Below, in pieces: positions 35,653 to 44,309 of a DNA stretch of 64,000 nt; position 1 is the first letter of the stretch; each line of letters starts with the position of its first letter. The position numbers and the translations under genes are program-made. The DNA comes from Mesobacillus sp. S13 (GTDB taxonomy: Bacteria; Bacillota; Bacilli; Bacillales; Cytobacillaceae). The notes beneath the pieces were generated by a model, which worked only from the letters and a program-made list of their open reading frames with translations, was not told the origin of the DNA and made no database searches. The stretch is from NCBI RefSeq assembly GCF_020422885.1, contig NZ_CP084622.1, forward strand, positions 1,507,001 through 1,571,000. The letters are read 5' to 3'.

Positions 35653-35668
35653 TTTGATTTATGTCACA
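35653..35668 (+). promoter_or_regulatory. Candidate FNR/CRP-type site before the oxidoreductase operon
   Basis: TTTGATTTATGTCACA matches TGTGA-N6-TCACA with one mismatch. A -10-like TATAAA at 35688-35693 puts its centre about 40 bp upstream of the likely start, near the class II activator position. The rest of the 318-bp gap at 35435-35752 shows no gene. Confidence 0.55.
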
Positions 35669-35752
35669 GCTTAAATTCCTTTAAGTCTATAAAATATTAT
35701 TGGGGAATGTTTTATGTCAATTACCTTATCAACCAAATTGGGGAGGGAGATT

Positions 35753-36766
35753 ATGTCTATCTTACCGAAGAAAAATGAATTAGGCTTTTATGAGATAAGA
35801 CTTGAATCGATTGGAGGACTTGGCGCGAACCTGGCAGGAAAGATGCTTGCTGAAGCAGGTGTCCTGGGTCTGGGATTGAACGGTTCCAACTTTTCTTCTT
35901 ATGGATCGGAGAAAAAAGGATCACCGGTAAAAAGCTTTGTCCGTTTCTGTGAACCAGAAACCGAAATCAGGATCCACAGTCCGATAGAAGAGCCGCATGT
36001 GGTCGGTGTATTCCATGAAGCGCTTTATAAAATGGTCGATGTAGTTAGCGGGTTGCGCCCTGACGGGATCCTGCTGGTGAATTCAACGAGAGATTTCGAT
36101 GACATTAAAAAAGATCTTCATCTAGAGCACGGAACACTGGCAATTGTCGATGCACTTTCGATTGCTGTCGAGGAAAAAACAAAAGTAAATACTGCGATGC
36201 TTGGTGCATTGTACCGCATTCTTGATTTCCTAGATCCTGAAGCGATGAAAAATGTTATCCGCAAAACGTTTGAGAAAAAATATCCTCATTTAGTGGAGCC
36301 GAACATCAGGACATTCGAGCGAGGCTACAATGAAGTTCAATTTAAAACTTACGCACCTGAAGATGGCGCAAAAGGCAAGAAATTCGAGCGTCCTATGCCG
36401 CTTCTTGGTTACCAGACACAGGAAATCGGCGGTGTGATCACAGCTCAGGCAAACAGTCTCCTGAAGGACCTGAGCGGTTCGAGACAGGGATTCCTGCCAA
36501 AATTCAACCAGCAGGAATGCATCAACTGCGCTGCATGTGATACTGCATGTCCTGATTATTGCTTCGTTTGGGAAGAAGGAGAAGATAAACGCGGCAGAAA
36601 GCAAATGTTCCTTAAAGGAATCGATTATCAATATTGCAAAGGCTGCCTGAAGTGTGTTGAGGCATGTCCAACTACTGCGTTGAGTGATCTGAGGGAAATG
36701 ATCGGCTATGCCGAGGAAAATCAAGTAAAACATAACTATCCTTATGTGACAGGAGGGGTTTCTTAA
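35753..36766 (+). CDS. 2-oxoacid:ferredoxin oxidoreductase, fused gamma and delta (ferredoxin) subunit
   Basis: This 338-aa subunit combines the gamma domain (about 1-190, ESIGGLGANLAGKMLAEAG) with a ferredoxin-type delta domain. The latter carries two 4Fe-4S motifs, CINCAACDTACP from Cys256 and CKGCLKCVEACP from Cys295. Its partner is the alpha-beta protein in the next gene, overlapping by one base (TAATG). Together they would decarboxylate a 2-oxoacid to acyl-CoA with ferredoxin as acceptor. ATG 35753 follows GGGAGGGAG; the frame opens earlier, at 35714. The substrate cannot be read. Confidence 0.9.
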   Translation: MSILPKKNELGFYEIRLESIGGLGANLAGKMLAEAGVLGLGLNGSNFSSYGSEKKGSPVKSFVRFCEPETEIRIHSPIEEPHVVGVFHEALYKMVDVVSGLRPDGILLVNSTRDFDDIKKDLHLEHGTLAIVDALSIAVEEKTKVNTAMLGALYRILDFLDPEAMKNVIRKTFEKKYPHLVEPNIRTFERGYNEVQFKTYAPEDGAKGKKFERPMPLLGYQTQEIGGVITAQANSLLKDLSGSRQGFLPKFNQQECINCAACDTACPDYCFVWEEGEDKRGRKQMFLKGIDYQYCKGCLKCVEACPTTALSDLREMIGYAEENQVKHNYPYVTGGVS

Positions 36767-39060
36767 TGTCCGTTCTTGAAGAAAACGTAAAGAAGATGAG
36801 TAAAGCAGAACAGGTGACAACCTTTGAATCCGGAAATGAAATGGCGGCTATGGCAGCAGCTCAGATTAATTATCATATCATGGGCTACTTCCCGATTACC
36901 CCTTCTACAGAAGTTGCGCAATATCTCGATATGATGAAATCGAGAGGTGAACATGATATCAAATTGATTCCCGCTGATGGAGAACATGGTTCCGCAGGTA
37001 TCTGTTACGGTGCAGCGGCAACCGGAGCCCGAGTATTCAACGCGACCAGCGCGAACGGCTTGATGTATATGCTAGAGCAGCTTCCTGTCCAATCAGGTAC
37101 ACGTTATCCAATGGTCCTTAACCTGGTAACTCGTTCTATAAGCGGGCCGCTGGATATCCGCGGTGACCATTCCGACTTGTATTTTGCATTAAATACAGGG
37201 TGGGTGATTCTGACCGCCAGGACACCACAGGCTGTTTACGATATGAACATCATGGCACTGAAGATTGCGGAACACTCTGATGTGCGCCTTCCTGTCATGG
37301 TTGCGTATGATGGATTCTTTACATCCCACCAAAAGCGTAAAGTGAACTATTTTAAAGACCGGGCTGTAGTTCAGAGATTTGTTGGGGAGGCACCGACTGA
37401 ATATAATTTTGCCAGGGATCCAAAGAAGCCATTGACTATTGGAGCCCATATGAATGGCGACGACTTGATGAACAACCACTTCCAGCAATCAGAAGCGATT
37501 TACAAAGCGAAGAATGTTTATAAAGAAGTAGCTGCAGAATATGCTAAATTATCAGGACGCAACTATGATATCCTGGATCTTTATCAAATGGAGGATGCGG
37601 ACGTAGCTCTGTTCCTGCTGAACTCAGCTGCCGAGTCAGCCAAGGATGTTGTTGACAAGCTTAGGGAAAAGGGAATCAAAGCCGGTGTGATCAGTCCAAA
37701 TATCATCCGCCCATTCCCTGCGCAGGAAATCAGGGAAGCATTGCAGAATGTTAAGTCTCTTCTTGTAGGTGAGCGTGCGGATTCCTATGGAGGACACGGT
37801 CCTAACCTGACACACGAAATTAAATCTGCTCTCCAGGAGGACCGGGAAAATACGACTATCGTCCAGAGCCGGGTGTTTGGACTCGGCGGTAAAGACTTCT
37901 ATGCAGATGATGCTGAAGCTTTCTTCAACATGGCAATTGATGCAATGGAAAAAGGATACGCAGAAAAGCCGTTCGACTACTATGGACATGTTGCAGGAGA
38001 ACCTGATAAGGCATTGAAGCAGGTCATAGAGCCACAGCATGGTGATGTCTATAAGTCAGGGTTGATTCAGGTAACAAGAGATGAAGAGAAGAATAAATTG
38101 AATGTCAAAATTCCTCCTTTAAGAGCTTTGACTTCCAAACCGAAACGAATTGCCTCTGGTCATGGTGCATGCCCTGGCTGCGGTATCTTTGGCGGATTGG
38201 AGCTGTTCTTTAAAGGAATTGAGGGAGATCTCGTCATTCTTTTCCAAACTGGTTGTGCATACGTCGTGACAACAGCTTATCCTCACACATCCCATAAGCA
38301 GACGACGATCCATAATTTGTTCCAGAATGGAGCGGCAACATTATCAGGAACGCTTGAAGCATTCCTTGAACTGAAACGAAGAGGCGAAATCGAAGTGTCT
38401 GCAGATGCAACCTTCGTAATGGTGACCGGTGATGGCGGAATGGACATCGGAATGGGATCGGCGATTGGTACAGCGCTTCGCGGCCACAAGCTGATCATGC
38501 TTGAATATGATAATGAGGGTTATATGAATACAGGTTCACAGCTGTCCTACTCCACTCCTTTCGGACACATGACGAGCACTTCAAACGTAGGAAAGGCACA
38601 AAAGGGTAAGGCGTTCCATCATAAGGATACAGCCCAGATCATGGCATCTACCAATATCCCTTATGTTTTCACTGGAACAGAAGCCTTCCCACAGGACCTA
38701 GTGAAGAAGGCTGCGAAGGCACAATGGTATGCGCAAAATGTGGGTACAGTTTACGGCAAGCTTTTAATCACATGTCCGCTGAACTGGAAATCAGAGGACC
38801 GATTTGGCCAGACAATTGTCGAAGCAGCAGTGAACTCAAACTTCTTCCCACTATATGAGGTGGAACAAGGAATTACAAATATCACTTACGATCCGGAAGC
38901 GAAAAATAAGAAAATTCCGTTGACAGACTGGTTGAAGTATATGGGTAAAACCAAGCATTTATTGAAAGAAGAAAATAAAGACATGCTTGTGGAATTTGAA
39001 GAAGAAGTCGAAAAAAGATGGCAGCGCCTAAAAGCCAAGCACGAGAACGAATATCTATAA
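36766..39060 (+). CDS. 2-oxoacid:ferredoxin oxidoreductase, fused alpha and beta subunit
   Basis: This 764-aa protein has the alpha (pyrimidine-binding) domain at about 20-420 (GYFPITPSTEVAQYLD, HSDLYFALNTGWVIL) and the beta (TPP) domain from about 465. The beta domain contains ACPGCGIFGG (Cys469 region) and the TPP motif GDGGMDIGMGSAIGTAL from about 555, closing with NEGYMNTG. A CPLNWKSED block follows. With the gamma-delta protein it forms a complete PFOR-type enzyme from two genes. Bacilli usually encode 2-oxoacid:ferredoxin oxidoreductase as gamma-alpha plus beta, so this fusion pattern differs. Confidence 0.92.
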   Translation: MSVLEENVKKMSKAEQVTTFESGNEMAAMAAAQINYHIMGYFPITPSTEVAQYLDMMKSRGEHDIKLIPADGEHGSAGICYGAAATGARVFNATSANGLMYMLEQLPVQSGTRYPMVLNLVTRSISGPLDIRGDHSDLYFALNTGWVILTARTPQAVYDMNIMALKIAEHSDVRLPVMVAYDGFFTSHQKRKVNYFKDRAVVQRFVGEAPTEYNFARDPKKPLTIGAHMNGDDLMNNHFQQSEAIYKAKNVYKEVAAEYAKLSGRNYDILDLYQMEDADVALFLLNSAAESAKDVVDKLREKGIKAGVISPNIIRPFPAQEIREALQNVKSLLVGERADSYGGHGPNLTHEIKSALQEDRENTTIVQSRVFGLGGKDFYADDAEAFFNMAIDAMEKGYAEKPFDYYGHVAGEPDKALKQVIEPQHGDVYKSGLIQVTRDEEKNKLNVKIPPLRALTSKPKRIASGHGACPGCGIFGGLELFFKGIEGDLVILFQTGCAYVVTTAYPHTSHKQTTIHNLFQNGAATLSGTLEAFLELKRRGEIEVSADATFVMVTGDGGMDIGMGSAIGTALRGHKLIMLEYDNEGYMNTGSQLSYSTPFGHMTSTSNVGKAQKGKAFHHKDTAQIMASTNIPYVFTGTEAFPQDLVKKAAKAQWYAQNVGTVYGKLLITCPLNWKSEDRFGQTIVEAAVNSNFFPLYEVEQGITNITYDPEAKNKKIPLTDWLKYMGKTKHLLKEENKDMLVEFEEEVEKRWQRLKAKHENEYL

Positions 39061-39064
39061 AATA

Positions 39065-39095
39065 AAGAGAAGCCAGTGGCCTGGCTTCTCTTTTT
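39065..39095 (+). terminator. Rho-independent terminator
   Basis: AAGAGAAGCCAG pairs with CTGGCTTCTCTT around a minimal loop, then T residues. Confidence 0.9.
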
Positions 39096-39243
39096 GTCTT
39101 TGTCCGCTTAGCAGGCATAGATAATACTGTCCATTTGAAGAACTCAGCAGGAAAAATAGAAAATAATCGCGAGTTTAAAGGGATTTTTACCATCCGTGTA
39201 GAAATTACTAGAAAAATGGGAATCAAGGCAAGGAGGCTTTCTG

Positions 39244-40815
39244 GTGAGTAGTGCTAATACGGCAGATGAGATTAAGGCACTGAAGGAAAAAATAGCCGCT
39301 TTAGAACAAGAAAATTCCTCATTAAAAGAGTGGATCAACAGCTCTGCGCAAACAGCTGCTGACGTTTTTGTAACAGAAGGACAGGAAACAGAGATTGCTG
39401 AGAGATTCATAACGGACGATCGTTTGCTAAAGAACTTCTTCATGGAAACATTGGATGGAATCGTGTTTTGGGGCAAGTGCGGAAAAATCATTGCAGTCAA
39501 TGAAGCAACCTGTAATATTTTTGGGCTCAGTCATGAAGAAATGGTAAAGCATAAAATCTCGGACTTCATTTATCGTAAAGACGAGAAGTATCGACAGATG
39601 AAGCAAATAATCAATGAAAGAGGGGCATTGCGAGAGGAAGCATTCTTTCTGCTGCCGAATGGGGAAAAAAGGCTGCTTGAATTCACTGTAAAGCTCAACG
39701 CTGGCGATGGCTATCATATGACGATTGTCCGTGATGCAAGTGAGCGTTATCATATGGAACAGCAGGTGCGGAAAAGTGAAGAGCGTTTCAGGAAAATTTT
39801 TGAAGGGTCAATTGAAGGGATGATCCTTTGGGATGAAAATTGCAAACACTACGAAATTAACCCTTCAGGAATAGCCAAGCTTGAGTTGAAGCAGGAAGAC
39901 CTGACAGAGGAGAACTTTCGTAAGCTTTTTATGAATCTCGGACTATCCAATGCGTTAATCGACGAGAAGTTACAGGCATTGCTTCGGAAAGGGAGGCTGG
40001 ACGGCAGGATTACCATTCCCTATGAAGAGGGAAGGATGAAACATTTTGAATACAGTATCAAACGTCATTTAGTTGATAACCTGAATCTTATCGTATTCAG
40101 GAACATCACTGAAAAAATAGAGATGGAAGCCCAGCTGAATAAATCAGATACGCTCAATATGCTGGGGGAACTGGCTGCGGGCATTGCTCATGAAATCCGC
40201 AATCCGATGACTGCTCTAAAGGGGTTCATCCAGTTGCTTGAAAACAGCACAGGTGATGCCTATTCGTTATATTTCCAGGTGATCAAGTCCGAACTGCAAA
40301 GGATTGACTCCATCATCAATGAGTTCCTGGTTTTGGCTAAACCTCAATCTATTAAATTTGAATATACCGATATATCAAAGATCATGAATGAGACCGTGTC
40401 TCTTCTGACTGCCCAGGCAGTGCTCCATGATGTGCAAATCAAAACCATCTATGACGATGATTTGCCAGATATTATGTGTGAACCTAATCAACTAAAAAAG
40501 GTATTTATCAATATCATAAAAAATGCAATAGAAGTCATGTCAAAAGGCGGCTTTGTGAATGTGACCGTCAGTCAGGCACCCGGGAACAGAATACATATTT
40601 CCATCAAGGATGAAGGTGAAGGAATCCCGGCGGAACAAATTAAAAAGCTTGGGGAACCTTTTTACACCACAAAGGAAAGAGGGACTGGACTCGGCTTGAT
40701 GGTGAGTTTCAAAATCATTGAAGAACACGGGGGTACCATTGAAATAGAGAGCGAAGTGGGACACGGAACGATTTTTCATATTTATTTGCCGATAACCAAG
40801 GAAACGTCTGATTGA
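39244..40815 (+). CDS. PAS-domain sensor histidine kinase (orphan, sporulation-kinase-like)
   Basis: This soluble 523-aa kinase begins with a short coiled coil (KALKEKIAALEQENSSLKEW). Two PAS domains follow at about 60-170 and 180-290, then a HisKA domain with phospho-acceptor His316 (AAGIAHEIRNPMTALKG). The HATPase domain has an N box (NIIKNAIEVM), G1 (DEGEGIP) and G2 (ERGTGLGLMVSFKI). There is no transmembrane segment. The start is GTG 39244 after AAGGAGG. No response regulator is adjacent, as for the kinases feeding the Spo0 phosphorelay, so that role is plausible but unproven. Confidence 0.92.
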   Translation: MSSANTADEIKALKEKIAALEQENSSLKEWINSSAQTAADVFVTEGQETEIAERFITDDRLLKNFFMETLDGIVFWGKCGKIIAVNEATCNIFGLSHEEMVKHKISDFIYRKDEKYRQMKQIINERGALREEAFFLLPNGEKRLLEFTVKLNAGDGYHMTIVRDASERYHMEQQVRKSEERFRKIFEGSIEGMILWDENCKHYEINPSGIAKLELKQEDLTEENFRKLFMNLGLSNALIDEKLQALLRKGRLDGRITIPYEEGRMKHFEYSIKRHLVDNLNLIVFRNITEKIEMEAQLNKSDTLNMLGELAAGIAHEIRNPMTALKGFIQLLENSTGDAYSLYFQVIKSELQRIDSIINEFLVLAKPQSIKFEYTDISKIMNETVSLLTAQAVLHDVQIKTIYDDDLPDIMCEPNQLKKVFINIIKNAIEVMSKGGFVNVTVSQAPGNRIHISIKDEGEGIPAEQIKKLGEPFYTTKERGTGLGLMVSFKIIEEHGGTIEIESEVGHGTIFHIYLPITKETSD

Positions 40816-40833
40816 AGCCAATCAGGCGTTTTT
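40804..40833 (+). terminator. Rho-independent terminator overlapping the kinase stop
   Basis: ACGtCTGATTG pairs with CAATCAGgCGT around a 4-nt loop, then TTTTT. The stem starts inside the last codons of the kinase gene. Confidence 0.85.
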
Positions 40834-40875
40834 CCGTTGGCTATGAAACAGGATGGAACCATTAAAAATAAAAAA

Positions 40876-40905
40876 TTGTCAAATCCCCTTTTAATTTTCT
40901 ATAGA
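40876..40905 (+). promoter_or_regulatory. Sigma-A promoter of the ArsR-like gene
   Basis: TTGTCA at 40876-40881 and TATAGA at 40900-40905 are separated by 18 bp. The start would be near 40911, just before the palindrome at 40920. Confidence 0.6.
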
Positions 40906-40919
40906 ATGGTATATATTAG

Positions 40920-40943
40920 ATGTATACCTAATTAGATATACAT
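40920..40943 (+). promoter_or_regulatory. Probable operator of the ArsR-like regulator
   Basis: ATGTATA and TATACAT form perfect 7-bp arms around a 10-bp AT-rich spacer. The site covers the start region of the gene for a DNA-binding protein, suggesting autoregulation. Confidence 0.6.
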
Positions 40944-40964
40944 TAAATTAGTTGGAGTGGTTTT

Positions 40965-41549
40965 ATGCAATTGGACAGAATAGTCGCTTTCCATAAAGCG
41001 ATGGGGGACCCTACAAGGATCAGGATTGTTGCATTACTGGCCAATGGACCTTTGCATGGCCAGGCGATTGCTGGAAAGCTGGGCCTTACTCCGCCAACGA
41101 TCACCCACCATATCAAGAAATTGCGTGATATCAATGTGATCGTAGAGCGCAGGGACAAAAATACGATTTATTTTCACCTGAATGAGTCAGTAATCAAGCA
41201 ACAGGCAAGGACGCTAGGAAAATTAATCGAGAAGAGAGAAGGGGAGGTGGACGCAATGATTGAGCAAAATATCGAAAGGCAAAAGGTGATCGAGAATTTC
41301 CTGACGAAAGATGGAAAACTAAAAAACATTCCGGCACAACGCAAGAAAAAGCTGATGGTTTTCGAATATATGGTTCGAGGTTTGAAAGCCGGAAAAAAAT
41401 ATCCGGAAAAGGAGCTGAACGAATATATCACGAAGTTCCATGAAGATTACGCGACAATCAGGAGAGAATTCATCATCAATCATTACATGTATCGCGAAAA
41501 TGGGATTTATGAATTGAATCCAGAAGAAATGTGGGCAAAGCCTGAGTGA
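40965..41549 (+). CDS. ArsR-type transcriptional regulator with C-terminal DUF2087-like domain
   Basis: This 194-aa protein has an N-terminal winged helix (about 1-80: AFHKAMGDPTRIRIVALLANGP and LGLTPPTITHHIKKLRD). A linker helix follows, then a C-terminal DUF2087-like domain at about 120-190 (NIPAQRKKKLMVFEYMVRGL, PEKELNEYI, DYATIRREFIINHYM). No Cys-based metal motif is present, so it is unlikely to sense arsenic. A perfect palindrome at the promoter suggests autoregulation. It is monocistronic and the ligand is unknown. Confidence 0.9.
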   Translation: MQLDRIVAFHKAMGDPTRIRIVALLANGPLHGQAIAGKLGLTPPTITHHIKKLRDINVIVERRDKNTIYFHLNESVIKQQARTLGKLIEKREGEVDAMIEQNIERQKVIENFLTKDGKLKNIPAQRKKKLMVFEYMVRGLKAGKKYPEKELNEYITKFHEDYATIRREFIINHYMYRENGIYELNPEEMWAKPE

Positions 41550-41616
41550 TTTTCTATAAGGATTTATTATAACTCCTTTGACCTTAAGCAGCATGGAACC
41601 TTAAGGCATCCTCATA

Positions 41617-41643
41617 AAGGGTCCCGTTTTAGGGGGCTCTTTA
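41617..41643 (+). terminator. Rho-independent terminator
   Basis: AAGGGTCCC pairs with GGGGGCTCTT around a 6-nt loop, allowing G-T pairs, then a T-rich tail. A separate CCTTAAG/CTTAAGG dyad lies at 41582-41605. Confidence 0.65.
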
Positions 41644-41696
41644 TAATAGACACATGAATTGACGTATGAATTGACATACGTCTCTTTCTTTGGAGC

Positions 41697-41885
41697 TAAT
41701 GGACGGAACAATTCCGCTTAATGAGTAATTTCTATCGAAAAAAGCTTAAATAGGCGGAGAGATTCCGCCTATTGACACCCAAAATTCGGAATTGGGAGAT
41801 TTAGAGTTGAATAAACGGAAAACCTCCCCTTATATAACCCCAAAACGTGATCCAGTCTGTATTTAGCCGGAAAATCTCCGCTTAT
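41697..41885. repeat. Degenerate 51-61 bp tandem hairpin array (array 5), four units
   Basis: Four units carry the palindromic core (T)AAxCGGAAnATTCCGCTTA. Their CGGA motifs start near 41704, 41755, 41816 and 41868, spaced 51, 61 and 52 bp. The best-paired unit is AATAGGCGGA with TCCGCCTATT around 4 nt. The other units have drifted. This fills the gene-free region between the ArsR-like gene and mtnU, with nothing else evident there. Confidence 0.75.
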
Positions 41886-41941
41886 TTACTTTGGATTGTT
41901 ACTCAATCATAGACAAGACATCTTTTTTGAATTTTTGTTAC

Positions 41942-42727
41942 TTAATACAGTTCTGGCCTGCGGTCCGTAAAGATAGGAATTTTGCTCCTTGCATCTTTTA
42001 CCTCATCAAGATCAATTTCCGCTATGAGGATTTCTTCATCGTCTCCGCCTTCAGCAATGACTTCACCCCATGGATTGATCACCATGGAATGGCCGGCGAA
42101 TGTATTATTGGGATCGGAGCCAGCGCGGTTGCAGGCAATCACAAAGCATTGGTTCTCAATCGCACGGGCGATAAGCAATGCCCGCCAATGTTCCAAACGC
42201 TGGATTGGCCATTCAGCGACTACAAACATCGCTTCCACATCCTGAAGTGCATGGACACGGACCCATTCCGGGAACCTGATATCATAGCAGATCAGGCCAG
42301 CAAATTTATGTCCATCCAAGGAGAATATTCCTTTTTCCTTACCAGCAGCCAAGTGCAAATGCTCATCCATTAGCTTGAACAAATGAAGCTTGCTATAGGT
42401 TCCTGCCTGGGCTCCATCTTTGTCGAATACAAGCAGTGTATTTTCAATGCCTGCTTCTGTTTTATTGGCAACAGAACCGCCTATGAAATGCGAGTCGTAT
42501 TTCAAAGCTGCATCCTTTAAAAACTCTTTGGCTGCTTGTGCTTCTTCTTCAGCTGTGGTCTTTAAATTATCGAGATCATAGCCGGTCGTCCATAGTTCAG
42601 GAAGGACTATCATATCGGGTTTTTGTCCATTTGCCTGTTCAATCAGTTTGGCTGCATTTTTGTAATTTGTTTCAGGATCTCCAAACGCAATATCCATTTG
42701 TAGGCATGCTATTTTAAATTTCATCAT
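41942..42727 (-). CDS. mtnU: Carbon-nitrogen hydrolase (nitrilase superfamily), MtnU-like
   Basis: The 261-aa amidase-fold enzyme has the catalytic triad Glu44 (VLPELW), Lys113 (YSKLHLF) and Cys147 (LICYDIRFPEW). It lies next to mtnE, with the rest of methionine salvage following, as in B. subtilis where the homologue is MtnU (YkrU). In that pathway it may remove alpha-ketoglutaramate or alpha-keto-gamma-methylthiobutyramide (omega-amidase). It is divergent from mtnE, with about 124 bp between. The omega-amidase activity is known from the family and not shown here. Confidence 0.88.
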   Translation of the reverse strand: MMKFKIACLQMDIAFGDPETNYKNAAKLIEQANGQKPDMIVLPELWTTGYDLDNLKTTAEEEAQAAKEFLKDAALKYDSHFIGGSVANKTEAGIENTLLVFDKDGAQAGTYSKLHLFKLMDEHLHLAAGKEKGIFSLDGHKFAGLICYDIRFPEWVRVHALQDVEAMFVVAEWPIQRLEHWRALLIARAIENQCFVIACNRAGSDPNNTFAGHSMVINPWGEVIAEGGDDEEILIAEIDLDEVKDARSKIPIFTDRRPELY

Positions 42728-42851
42728 TCATCACCGCCATAATTTCTGAAAATTATATCTTTACAAGTTACTATTTACGTTATATCATTTGTGACTAGAA
42801 TTTCAAATTAAAATTTTAAAATAAACATATAAATCCTAAGCAGGTGAGAAA

Positions 42852-44027
42852 ATGGAATTTCCACAGTCAGATTTACTAAAGAGCCTGCCCAAGCAGTTTT
42901 TTGCTTCACTGGTGCAAAAGGTGGGCGCTTATACAGAAAAAGGGGCAGACATCATCAATCTTGGCCAGGGAAACCCTGACCAACCGACACCGCAGCATAT
43001 TGTTAAAAAACTGAAGCAAGCTGGAGAGAATCCAGCGAACCATAAGTATTCTCCTTTCAGAGGGCAGCGTTCGTTACGAGTAGCTGCAGCGACATTTTAT
43101 AAAAGGGAGTACGGAGTCGACCTTGATCCGGAAGAAGAAATTGCCATCCTTTTCGGGGGCAAGGCTGGCCTGGTAGAAATTCCTCAATGTCTGTTGAATC
43201 CTGGGGACACTATTCTCGTTCCAGATCCCGGCTATCCTGACTACTGGTCTGGAGTCGAGCTGGCCAGGGCAAAAATGGTGACAATGCCACTCCGGGAAGA
43301 GAATGACTTTATGCCTGATTATGAAGAGTTAGCTGCCGAGCAATTGGATAAAGCCAAGTTGATGTTCCTTAACTATCCCAATAATCCTACAGGGGCAGTT
43401 GCCGATAAACAATTTTTTGATGAAACAATCGAGCTTGCACGGGAGAATGAGATTTGTGTCGTTCACGATTTTGCTTATGGTGGAATTGGATTTGACGGGA
43501 ACCGCCCACAAAGCTTTTTACAGTCTGAAGGCGCAAAAGACGTAGGAATCGAAATTTATACTCTGTCAAAAACTTATAATATGGCTGGATGGCGTGTTGG
43601 TTTTGCTGCAGGAAACAAGAGTGTGATTGCCGCAATCAACTTGCTGCAGGACCATATGTATGTCAGCTTGTTTGGTGCAGTGCAGGAAGCAGCTGCAGAA
43701 GCATTGCTGGGACAGCAGGAGTGTGTGGCCGAGCTAAACAATCTATATGAAACCCGAAGAAACGTACTTATTGACGGCCTGACAAAGATAGGCTGGCAGG
43801 TTACTGCTCCAAAGGGCTCATTTTTTGCGTGGCTGAAGGTTCCAGAACCATTTACTTCGGTTGAATTTGCGGATTTCTTACTGGAAAAAGCACATATAGC
43901 AGTTGCCCCAGGTGTAGGATTCGGTGACTATGGAGAAGGTTTTGTGCGGGTGGGACTGCTGACTTCGGCAGAGAGACTGCAGGAAGCAGTCAGCAGAATT
44001 GAAAGCTTGGAAATATTCAAAAAATAG
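42852..44027 (+). CDS. mtnE: Methionine-salvage aminotransferase MtnE
   Basis: This 391-aa PLP-dependent fold-I aminotransferase has Lys240 as the Schiff-base residue (YTLSKTYNMAGWRVGFA). It also carries NYPNNPTGAV and DPGYPDYW, with the C-terminal Arg motif (EGFVRVGLL). It converts 2-oxo-4-methylthiobutanoate to methionine using glutamine or other amino donors. The SAM riboswitch lies downstream, so mtnE itself shows no riboswitch. AGGTGA lies before the ATG. Assignment rests on context plus sequence memory. Confidence 0.9.
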   Translation: MEFPQSDLLKSLPKQFFASLVQKVGAYTEKGADIINLGQGNPDQPTPQHIVKKLKQAGENPANHKYSPFRGQRSLRVAAATFYKREYGVDLDPEEEIAILFGGKAGLVEIPQCLLNPGDTILVPDPGYPDYWSGVELARAKMVTMPLREENDFMPDYEELAAEQLDKAKLMFLNYPNNPTGAVADKQFFDETIELARENEICVVHDFAYGGIGFDGNRPQSFLQSEGAKDVGIEIYTLSKTYNMAGWRVGFAAGNKSVIAAINLLQDHMYVSLFGAVQEAAAEALLGQQECVAELNNLYETRRNVLIDGLTKIGWQVTAPKGSFFAWLKVPEPFTSVEFADFLLEKAHIAVAPGVGFGDYGEGFVRVGLLTSAERLQEAVSRIESLEIFKK

Positions 44028-44108
44028 TTGACATTGTTTTATGAACCTGACATAATCCTAATTAACAAATTTACTTTAACCAATTAAATAACTTGATTAA
44101 ATTATTTT

Positions 44109-44214
44109 CTTATCAAGAGCAGGCGGAGGGACGAGCCCGATGAAGCCCGGCAACCGATCCAGCGTAAGCTGGGCACGGTGCTAATTCTTGCAGCGAAAGC
44201 TGAAAGATGAGAAG
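44109..44214 (+). promoter_or_regulatory. SAM-I (S-box) riboswitch
   Basis: The conserved sequence is clear: CTTATCAAGAGc, GGCGGAGGGA, GCCCGATGAAGCCCGGCAAC, CACGGTGCTAATTC and AGATGAGAAG. The four-way junction helices can be traced. A terminator hairpin at 44232-44260 completes it. High SAM would end transcription before mtnW. Confidence 0.95.
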
Positions 44215-44231
44215 AGTTTAGTGTATTTTCT

Positions 44232-44260
44232 AACCTCTTCTTTGTGAAGAGGTTTTTTTA
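44232..44260 (+). terminator. SAM-riboswitch terminator
   Basis: AACCTCTTC pairs with GAAGAGGTT around a 5-nt loop and is followed by a run of T. It is the expression platform of the SAM-I riboswitch. Confidence 0.92.
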
Positions 44261-44309
44261 ATGCCCAAAATACAACTGGGTTCAATAAGTATCGAAGGGA
44301 TTGATCTTC

